Below are positions 8,401-13,067 of a stretch of 13,067 nucleotides of DNA, one piece after another. The translations under genes were made by a program, and so were the position numbers. Numbering within the stretch: the first letter of the stretch is position 1; the number at the start of each line of letters is the position of its first letter. The DNA lies in assembly GCA_913009515.1 (NCBI GenBank), contig CAJVYO010000017.1, positions 1 through 13,067 of the forward strand, read 5' to 3'. The notes under the pieces are model-generated. The model saw only the letters and a program-made list of their open reading frames with translations. It made no database searches and was not told the DNA's origin. This stretch comes from an uncultured Methylococcaceae bacterium. GTDB lineage: Bacteria; Pseudomonadota; Gammaproteobacteria; Methylococcales; Methylomonadaceae.

Positions 8401-9407
8401 AATTATTTAAAAAATTTAGCCAAAGCGATAGTTCAACCACACGTAAGTTTGGTGGAACAGGTTTAGGCTTGGCCATTAGTAAAGAGTTAGTGTTATTAAT
8501 GGGCGGTGAAATAGGCATGGAAAGTGAATTAGGTATCGGTTCAAATTTTTGGTTTTCATTATATTTAGAGCGGATAGAGAGACCAAATAAAGAAAATCTT
8601 AGCTTATTAAACGTGATTACTCCGTCTATTAAAAAAATTGAAAAAACTATTTTAGTGGTAGATGATAATAAAACTAACCAAATCGTTGCAACAGGGATGC
8701 TTAAATTATTAGGTTATCAATTTGATGTCGCGGCGAATGGTCAAGAAGCATTAGATTTATTGGCTGAATCAACCTATGCATTGATTTTAATGGATTGTCA
8801 GATGCCTATTATGGATGGCTATGTTGCCACCGATAAAATTCGTCAGGGTGACCAGCAATCAGATATTGTGATTGTGGCAATGACAGCAAATGTGATGAAA
8901 GGTGATAAAGAAAAATGTTTAGCCGCGGGTATGAATGATTTTTTAGCGAAACCCATGGAAATTAATAAATTACAGGCGATTATTGATAAATGGTTAGTAG
9001 ATTCTCAGGATACAGTATTAGAGGTTAATAAGGCGGAAAAAACAATCGCGATAGAGGATAAGCAAGATACGCTTATTTTTGATGAAGCGGCGTTAAATGA
9101 AAGAATGATGGCGGATAAAGAACTTATCAATATGGTCATTGATACTTTTTTAGACGAGCTTCCGAATCAAATTGAAGAGCTTTGTGTATTAATAGAGCAT
9201 AACGATTATGATAATATCTGTAAACAAGCACATAAAATAAAAGGCTCTGCCGCAAATGTAGGGGTGATGCGGTTAAGTGAGCTGGCATTTCAGATAGAAA
9301 CCGCTGCTAAATTAGAAAATGTTGCTGATGATATGCGACTAAAATTAGAGAAATTTAAGCAACATAGCGATGAATTAGTAAAAATATTAAGGGCTTATCA
9401 GCAATGA
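5421..9407 (+). CDS. Hybrid sensor histidine kinase (dCache-HAMP-PAS-PAS-GAF-HisKA-HATPase-REC-HPt)
   Basis: A 1328-residue inner-membrane tripartite kinase. TM1 is at about 5-24, a dCache-like periplasmic sensor at about 25-304, TM2 at 305-324 and HAMP at 325-375. PAS1 spans about 408-512 (MTDLKGTITFVNDKF, then MSTDISNIKQYE) and PAS2 about 522-637 (GGIWDWDV, then IGSLIDISERK). A GAF-like domain (about 655-805) contains an acidic, His-rich loop. HisKA has the phospho-acceptor His833 in MSHEIRTPMNG; the ATPase has the N box (about 943-953), DSGIGL (982-987) and GGTGLGL (1011-1017). REC has Asp1081/Asp1082, Asp1125 in MDCQMPIMDG and Lys1177. HPt has His1271 in AHKIKGSAANVG. All phosphorelay residues are present, so it should be active; the signal is unknown. 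The ATG at 5421 gives an ATGA overlap with recC; a TTG at 5406 is possible but less likely. It overlaps the next gene the same way. The sensor half is clearly more AT-rich than the catalytic half. Confidence 0.93.
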   Translation: MRKSLLIWFLILALVPASLITWLGYNYSRQSLYKLSHYYLHKVADENIEFINNWFNYRVMDISYFIRDKETLTLFSKLTEARQINQQPLVDFTKSDSWHQLNENYNYNINNIIESYDYIDNVMFIERGGDVLYSIKPSAYLGHNMMLDFNESLLTKIVDKSVVDSSVLFSDFWRDKDSKKIVSFMSAPVMLNKDIIGVMVLELNYEKILSVINNKVINEKDNIYHYIVGGDELLRTPIVNFPINEVLVKNIPYLDESEEILHYESLSGEFVLAIHHEINVLGIDWNIISEINDDSVLESINELRYIVVKFLFLVSIFTTILALWKANKMTKPLTMLTDIACKISTGDNSARITMKSDNEVGILVSAFNHLLSVREQQWKSLKDSHRLAKHALDDLKIQETALNQHVIVSMTDLKGTITFVNDKFCELSQYSEKELLGNNHNILNSDYKGEDFYRELFETINNGKVWKGEIRNKNKRGEFYWLESSIMAFQKKGETYYIAMSTDISNIKQYEFSLKENQQRLEMVLESTGGGIWDWDVLNDIIVVNQRLANILGYSLQAMQLFSMTQWLDYVHDDDVNYFKCCIDSEPEDNWSYEIRMRHKYGHWIWVIYSGETMEYNNAGQSLRIIGSLIDISERKYTEIKQQQILEATEIKLAIAHALTDSLSLRKRLDNAVNKLLNLSNLTKYKKGCVFLYDQEKKQFKLYSNREDINIEMALTHCEMGLKSADIKIIENCQGDDEGEGHQGHGHYIVPLRGMHAYDSEQSDDKTVGILLLYTDNIIIDIDIEKLSFLKEIANIFATSIMQADIVKLTKKAKLEAEASNKLKGEFLATMSHEIRTPMNGVIGMTDLLLNDHLNSDQRERAELIKNSAQSLLTIINDILDFSKIEAGKLSLDLHDFNLTQLVAEVMNNQKNHADSKQLSLINLNEKDAVHWYKSDSTRIRQILNNLINNAIKFTLEGEVTVSYDVIGVHETMDIMRFVIQDSGIGLSEPQQQKLFKKFSQSDSSTTRKFGGTGLGLAISKELVLLMGGEIGMESELGIGSNFWFSLYLERIERPNKENLSLLNVITPSIKKIEKTILVVDDNKTNQIVATGMLKLLGYQFDVAANGQEALDLLAESTYALILMDCQMPIMDGYVATDKIRQGDQQSDIVIVAMTANVMKGDKEKCLAAGMNDFLAKPMEINKLQAIIDKWLVDSQDTVLEVNKAEKTIAIEDKQDTLIFDEAALNERMMADKELINMVIDTFLDELPNQIEELCVLIEHNDYDNICKQAHKIKGSAANVGVMRLSELAFQIETAAKLENVADDMRLKLEKFKQHSDELVKILRAYQQ

Positions 9408-10513
9408 AAATATTAATAGCAGATGATGATTTATTATCAAGAAAAATTTTATCAGTGGTGACCGCTAAATGGCAATATGAGCCTGTTTTAGCTGAAGATG
9501 GTGAGCAAGCACGGTTAATTTTAGAACAGGAAGAGCCCCCGTTGTTATTATTAATCGATTGGGAAATGCCTCATATGAATGGTATTGAACTATGCCATTA
9601 TATTCGAGCTATCAAAACAGATAATCCGCCTTTTATCATTTTATTAACCGCTCGTAGTGAGGTTGATGATATTGTTAATGGTTTAGATGCCGGTGCGAAT
9701 GATTATATTGTAAAGCCGTTTTCAAATGCGGAATTAAAAGCGCGCATAGATAGTGGGCGTAGAATGTTAGAGCTACAAGCGGCATTGCATCAGACACAAA
9801 AACTATTAAATTATGAGCGTGAAGTCATTGAAAATGTGTTATTAAATATAAAAAATTCACAAGTGTGTAATATGGATTTTTTAAGAATTATTGAAATTCC
9901 AGTTGAAAAGACTTCGGGTGATATTTTATTATCGGCGTTTAAAAATAAAGATATTCAGCATATTTTATTGGGTGATTTTACAGGGCATGGTTTAACTGCG
10001 GCAATAGGTGGCCCGGTGGTATTTTCTATTTTTTATAGCATGACCTATAAAAATATGGAGATGGCAGAGATTGTGGCTGAAATAAATCATCAAATGGTGT
10101 TGCAATTGCCGATTGGTTTATTTTTGGGTGGTATTTTTATTGAAATGAATCATGCGACCGGTGACGTGACCTTATGGAATTGTGGTATGTCAGATATTTT
10201 AATTTATCGACACGCAAAATTATTGAAACGTATTCCGTCACATTTCATGGCTTTGGGTATTATCGATGAGGCGATAGAGCCGATTGTAGGTAATATTTTA
10301 GAGGCTGACGATTATTTATATGCTTATTCCGATGGGATGACTGAATTATTAAATAGTGAAGAAGAGGAATATGGGCAAGCACAATTAGAGCAAGATATTA
10401 GTGAAATATTATTGCTAGATAAGCCGATGGATAGCTTAATTGAGAAGTTAAATCATTTTAAAGGGGATACTGAACAATCTGATGATTTAACCTTTTTAGA
10501 ACTTAAGCGTTAG
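9404..10513 (+). CDS. Response regulator fused to SpoIIE/PP2C-type serine phosphatase
   Basis: The protein has 369 residues. The receiver domain (1-120) has Asp7-Asp9, the phospho-acceptor Asp52 in LIDWEMPHMNG, Thr82 and Lys104 in IVKPF. A predicted coiled linker (about 121-150, LQAALHQTQKLLNYERE) leads to a PP2C/SpoIIE-like phosphatase (about 155-369) with the metal-site motifs SGD (171-173), LGDFTGHG (189-196), YSDGMTE (308-314) and QSDDLT (358-363). The family (RsbU, RssB-like fusions) dephosphorylates a serine on a STAS-type anti-sigma factor antagonist, so phosphorylation of the receiver would switch a partner-switching cascade. The ATG overlaps the kinase stop (ATGA), with AAGGG about 10 nt upstream, so the kinase's HPt domain is the probable phosphate donor. 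No STAS or anti-sigma gene is in the window, so the target is unknown. The TAG stop overlaps the apaH stop on the other strand. Confidence 0.93.
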   Translation: MKILIADDDLLSRKILSVVTAKWQYEPVLAEDGEQARLILEQEEPPLLLLIDWEMPHMNGIELCHYIRAIKTDNPPFIILLTARSEVDDIVNGLDAGANDYIVKPFSNAELKARIDSGRRMLELQAALHQTQKLLNYEREVIENVLLNIKNSQVCNMDFLRIIEIPVEKTSGDILLSAFKNKDIQHILLGDFTGHGLTAAIGGPVVFSIFYSMTYKNMEMAEIVAEINHQMVLQLPIGLFLGGIFIEMNHATGDVTLWNCGMSDILIYRHAKLLKRIPSHFMALGIIDEAIEPIVGNILEADDYLYAYSDGMTELLNSEEEEYGQAQLEQDISEILLLDKPMDSLIEKLNHFKGDTEQSDDLTFLELKR

Positions 10514-11334
10514 TTTGTGGGTTTGCGATAGCCTTGGCAATCAATACTGATTCTTTCAGGCACTTTTCCTAGTTTTAAGGCGGTTAATTGCCCACCCCAT
10601 AAACAACCGGTATCAATGGCATAACAATTATGGGCATGATGATAACCGAGTGCTGACCAATGACCAAAAATAAGCGTCATATCGGTACTTTTTCTATTTT
10701 TTATGCTAAACCACGGCTGTAAGTGTTTCGCTTGACTGCCGAGTTTGCCATTCTCTTTAAAATCTAAATGCCCGTCAGCATCACAAAAGCGTAAACGGGT
10801 AAAGCAATTGACGGTAAAGCGTAATTTCTCAGTGTCGGTTAAACCTTTTTGCCATTGTGTCGGTGAATTACCGTACATATTTTTTAAAAAATATAAATAA
10901 TCAGCACTTCGCAAGATAGCTTCGGTTTCAGCGGCTCTTTTTTTAGCCATCGGAATATCCCATTGTGGCGGTAAGCCGGCATGTAATAAACCAAAATGTT
11001 GATTATAATGAAATAGCGGTCGGTGTCTTAGCCACGTTAAGAGCTCGTCTTTATCCGGTGCATCGAGAATATCTTGTAAGGTATCTTGGGCGCGGAGAGA
11101 GCCATAACCATACGCAACTGCTAATAAATGTAAATCATGATTCCCCAAAACACAGACAGCGGCATCCCCTAATGATTTGATAAAACGTAGGGTTTGTAAG
11201 GATTGCGGCCCACGATTAACTAAATCACCCGCAAACCATAATTTATCTTTATGCGGATTAAATTTGATGCGTGTTAATAAGCGTTGTAAATCTTCATAGC
11301 AGCCTTGAATGTCGCCAATGGCATAAATGCTCAT
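10510..11334 (-). CDS. apaH: Bis(5'-nucleosyl)-tetraphosphatase, symmetrical (ApaH)
   Basis: ApaH hydrolyses Ap4A symmetrically to two ADP and can remove nucleoside-tetraphosphate caps from RNA in bacteria. The 274 residues are a full-length member (E. coli 280). The metallophosphatase motifs are complete: GDIQG (7-11, Asp8), GDLVNRGP (36-43, Asp37, Asn40), GNHD (64-67), HAGLPPQW (118-125) and a late FGHWSALG with its His. There is no signal peptide, so it is cytoplasmic. It follows apaG by two bases, the usual apaG-apaH order, and is the last gene of the minus-strand group coming from pgl. No clear Shine-Dalgarno precedes the ATG, which suggests translational coupling to apaG. The TAA stop overlaps the TAG stop of the convergent phosphatase gene, so no terminator fits between them. 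Confidence 0.97.
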   Translation of the reverse strand: MSIYAIGDIQGCYEDLQRLLTRIKFNPHKDKLWFAGDLVNRGPQSLQTLRFIKSLGDAAVCVLGNHDLHLLAVAYGYGSLRAQDTLQDILDAPDKDELLTWLRHRPLFHYNQHFGLLHAGLPPQWDIPMAKKRAAETEAILRSADYLYFLKNMYGNSPTQWQKGLTDTEKLRFTVNCFTRLRFCDADGHLDFKENGKLGSQAKHLQPWFSIKNRKSTDMTLIFGHWSALGYHHAHNCYAIDTGCLWGGQLTALKLGKVPERISIDCQGYRKPTN

Positions 11335-11336
11335 GG

Positions 11337-11714
11337 TTAATGTAAGGTTCTGGGAATGGATAAAGTGAAACGGGGAATAATCGCATCAAAAAAGTCACCT
11401 TCTTCAGAACGCATATTATAAAGGCCACTCATTACACCGACAGAGGTATCCAGCAAAACCCCGCTGGTATAAGAAAAGCTTTCACCTGATTTGAGATAAG
11501 GTGTTTTTCCGACAACGCCAGTGCCTTCCACTTCTTCAATACGGCCATTAGAATCAGTAATAAGCCAGCGACGACTTAATAGCGTTGCAGGCACTAAACC
11601 AATATTAGTGAGCGTAATGGTATAGGAGAACACATATTTTTTTTTATTAGGTTCCGATTGCATTGCCAAGTATTCAGGCTGTACCTCGACCAAAATTTGA
11701 TTTTTTTCACGCAT
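11337..11714 (-). CDS. apaG: ApaG/CorD family protein
   Basis: The 125-residue protein is a full-length ApaG, a single immunoglobulin-like beta sandwich. Recognisable family stretches are VEVQPEYLAMQSEP (about 9-22), YVFSYTITLTNIGLVPATLLSRRWLITDSNG (split by strands, about 27-57), the loop EVEGTGVVGKTP (60-71), LKSGESFSYTSG (73-84) and GVMSGLYNM (about 92-100). ApaG was linked to cobalt resistance and magnesium homeostasis in Salmonella (corD), but its biochemical role is not settled. It sits between the asparaginase-like gene, whose last 8 bases overlap its start, and apaH two bases downstream. Both junctions point to one transcript and coupled translation. Confidence 0.96.
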   Translation of the reverse strand: MREKNQILVEVQPEYLAMQSEPNKKKYVFSYTITLTNIGLVPATLLSRRWLITDSNGRIEEVEGTGVVGKTPYLKSGESFSYTSGVLLDTSVGVMSGLYNMRSEEGDFFDAIIPRFTLSIPRTLH

Positions 11715-12198
11715 GATTTAACGCTTTAAATTCGCCTGCTTGAGTGTCTTTCATGACCTTGTCCCAGTTAAATATTTGACCATTCATCACAATATAAACG
11801 CCTATAGGTAAGAGTTGTACCGCTGTTATCGCACAGCCAAGATTAAATAAGGCATCTGATTGTTGAATCGTACACGGCACCATAGCACCGACTAAAATAA
11901 TGGTTTTAGTGAGTGTTGCTTGCGCAATTTGTGCGGCAGTATTGACCATGGTATCCGTGCCATGCGTGACAATCAAACGTTGTTCAGTGCTATTGATACA
12001 CGCTGTCGTAATCGCTATGCGGTCAGCTGCATTGATATCTAAACTGTCTTTTAACATCAGTTGTTGAAAGTTTAGTGCCAGCGTACAGCGTCCTTGCTGT
12101 AATAACGCAGGCAGATGGGTAACAGGAAACTCTAATTCACCGTTAAGTGGATTATAGCGTTTATCCAATGTCCCACCGGTAATAATAAATTTTATCAT
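11707..12198 (-). CDS. Single-domain asparaginase-like protein
   Basis: The 163 residues correspond to only the N-terminal catalytic domain of L-asparaginases (about 320-350 residues). First signature: ITGGTL (6-11), with Thr10 matching the nucleophile-type Thr of E. coli AnsB. Second signature: VTHGTDTM (77-84), with Thr81 and Asp82. LVGAMVP (102-108) and SDALFNLG (114-121) also match the family, and Lys150 in NWDKVMKDTQ falls where the AnsB catalytic Lys is expected. The C-terminal domain that helps complete the active site across the dimer is absent. The reading frame ends cleanly in the apaG overlap, so this looks like a stable short form rather than a recent truncation; similar short asparaginase-domain proteins are, as I recall, common in gammaproteobacteria. 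Activity and substrate are uncertain. It starts 12 nt after the preceding gene. Tyrosine 15 may stand in for the flexible-loop Tyr. Confidence 0.85.
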   Translation of the reverse strand: MIKFIITGGTLDKRYNPLNGELEFPVTHLPALLQQGRCTLALNFQQLMLKDSLDINAADRIAITTACINSTEQRLIVTHGTDTMVNTAAQIAQATLTKTIILVGAMVPCTIQQSDALFNLGCAITAVQLLPIGVYIVMNGQIFNWDKVMKDTQAGEFKALNHA

Positions 12199-12210
12199 TT
12201 TATATAATGA

Positions 12211-12798
12211 TTATTTTTTATCATCATCATTTTGAGAGGCAGCACTTGGGCAACCTGAACAGCCATCATTCCAAATGGGATCATTCGCATCATCAGCTTC
12301 TAATTTTTCAAGCTCATTAGGGTAAATATGCCAAAAAGATTGGTCAATTTTTGCATTATCATAGCCTTGTTTGCGTCCATGGTTGAACGGACACCACCAG
12401 TTTTCAATGACTTTAACAAGGTAAGCGTGCCATTCAAATAAACCTACGCTCACCGGGCAATACCAGGTGCAATTCAGAATCCAATATAATTTAGATTGAG
12501 CAAAACTTAATATAAAGCTGCCATCCATAGTGATTTGATTTTTATACTCATAACGATGCGTTTCACGTTTAGGCAAAAAATCAGATAATTTTTTAAGGTC
12601 TTTCGCACCCACCATAATTAAATGATAGTAAGATAAATAAGCACTCATAAATACGAACGGGAGTGTAATAATAGGCAGATAAACTAAGACTAAACCTACG
12701 CCGCGTCGTAAAACGGATAGAGCTTCATGGTTGCGTCCAATATTAACGCGATCTTCTTTGTTATCTTCAGGGGGAGTGCCGGATTCGCAAGCTTTCAT
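12211..12798 (-). CDS. Unrecognised one-TM protein with paired Cys/His motifs
   Basis: I do not recognise this 195-residue protein. A polar N-terminus (1-34) precedes one strongly hydrophobic segment at about 35-58 (VGLVLVYLPIITLPFVFMSAY). A basic, charged region (64-90) comes next, then an aromatic-rich part (95-160). This holds Cys110 and Cys114 (NCTWYCPV) and Cys136 and His140 (WWCPFNH), in a C-x3-C...C-x3-H arrangement, with a Trp-rich stretch between. A further CxxC lies at 180-183 (GCSGCPS), followed by an acidic-basic tail. The spacing suggests metal binding or disulfides, but no known fold is evident. It lies 50 nt after pgl, with a small hairpin in between, and 12 nt before the asparaginase-like gene, so it is probably in the same transcript. 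No clear Shine-Dalgarno supports the start; the first 34 residues could be partly non-coding. Confidence 0.75.
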   Translation of the reverse strand: MKACESGTPPEDNKEDRVNIGRNHEALSVLRRGVGLVLVYLPIITLPFVFMSAYLSYYHLIMVGAKDLKKLSDFLPKRETHRYEYKNQITMDGSFILSFAQSKLYWILNCTWYCPVSVGLFEWHAYLVKVIENWWCPFNHGRKQGYDNAKIDQSFWHIYPNELEKLEADDANDPIWNDGCSGCPSAASQNDDDKK

Positions 12799-12818
12799 AA
12801 TGTTTAAACAGTAAGGAT

Positions 12819-12843
12819 AAAAAGTAAATTACCGTGGTAATTT
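12819..12843 (-). terminator. Possible weak terminator or attenuator after pgl
   Basis: AAATTACC (12826-12833) and GGTAATTT (12836-12843) are a perfect inverted repeat. Read on the minus strand the hairpin is followed, after AC, by five T residues. This resembles a weak intrinsic terminator just downstream of the pgl stop. The stem is AT-rich and the next gene starts only about 20 nt further on, so partial termination or no effect is equally possible. Confidence 0.4.
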
Positions 12844-12848
12844 GAGTG

Positions 12849-13067
12849 TTAAATAGAGAGAAGGACATCTACGCCCGTAGCAGGACATAAATGCGTGACC
12901 GGTAAATCTTCTTTATTTTTCCATGCATTCACGGCATCGTGTTTTGCACCGGAGACAATAAAAATAAGTTCTTGAGTATTGCTTAAGGCTTTTGCACTGA
13001 TGCTTACGCGGTCAGCAGGGGGCTTAGGTGAGTTATGTACCGCGTGGGTAAGTTCATCTAAATTATG
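12849..13067 (-). CDS. pgl: 6-phosphogluconolactonase, C-terminal part (gene runs off the window)
   Basis: Reading the minus strand from the last base gives 72 residues and a TAA stop. The residues include HAVHNSPKPPADRVSIS, then ALSNTQELIFIVSGAKHDAV, then LPVTHLCPATGVDVLL. This is the classic C-terminal third of Pgl-type 6-phosphogluconolactonase: the SPKPPxxR substrate-phosphate region, the strand with xSGxxK, and the closing LPxxxL.P.xGxxxxL. The enzyme hydrolyses 6-phosphoglucono-delta-lactone to 6-phosphogluconate in the oxidative pentose phosphate or Entner-Doudoroff route, in the cytoplasm. About two thirds of the protein (expected 220-240 residues) lies beyond position 13067. It appears to be upstream in the same direction as the next four genes. 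A zwf or edd neighbour would be expected outside the window. Confidence 0.9.
   Translation of the reverse strand, partial: HNLDELTHAVHNSPKPPADRVSISAKALSNTQELIFIVSGAKHDAVNAWKNKEDLPVTHLCPATGVDVLLSI

Noticed and set aside
10965..11180. Plus-strand open frame inside apaH
   Set aside because: It is antisense to the ApaH metallophosphatase motifs and has no independent support.

Overview
The window looks like a piece of chromosome from an AT-rich gammaproteobacterium. This rests on a gammaproteobacterial-type 5S rRNA 3' end, a RecC homologue, an apaG-apaH pair and a Pseudomonas-like TrpC. A methanotroph of the Methylococcales type is plausible from overall protein style, but that is a low-confidence guess. 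I see no insertion sequences, integrases, tRNAs, CRISPR arrays or phage genes, and no gene-free stretch longer than about 130 bases.

Layout. Positions 1-109 hold the last half of a 5S rRNA and an intrinsic terminator, so an rRNA operon ends here. A monocistronic trpC (187-987, +) follows with its own candidate promoter. Converging on it is a minus-strand cassette of three small genes (2128 down to 1008): a membrane-anchored or exported 125-residue protein, a DUF4242 protein, and a 130-residue protein with one N-terminal membrane segment. A candidate promoter and a perfect palindrome sit upstream of the cassette, and another inverted repeat lies between its second and third genes.

Positions 2257-10513 (+) hold three genes joined by ATGA stop/start overlaps: recC, a very large hybrid histidine kinase (dCache-like sensor, HAMP, two PAS, GAF, HisKA, HATPase, REC, HPt), and a response regulator fused to a SpoIIE/PP2C-type phosphatase. 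The last two contain every module of a His-Asp-His-Asp phosphorelay ending in a serine phosphatase of the partner-switching kind. No recB or recD, and no STAS or anti-sigma partner, lies in the window.

Positions 13067 down to 10510 (-) hold a second run of close-packed genes: the 3' end of pgl (6-phosphogluconolactonase), an unrecognised one-TM protein with paired Cys/His motifs, a single-domain asparaginase-like protein, apaG and apaH. ApaH would degrade Ap4A; its stop codon overlaps that of the phosphatase gene tail to tail.

Most of this is ordinary housekeeping and signalling content. I do not see a clearly new defence or mobile system. The points most worth following up are the recC/two-component coupling, the apparently changed Chi-pocket residues of RecC, the Cys-motif membrane protein beside pgl, and the small DUF4242 cassette with its palindrome.
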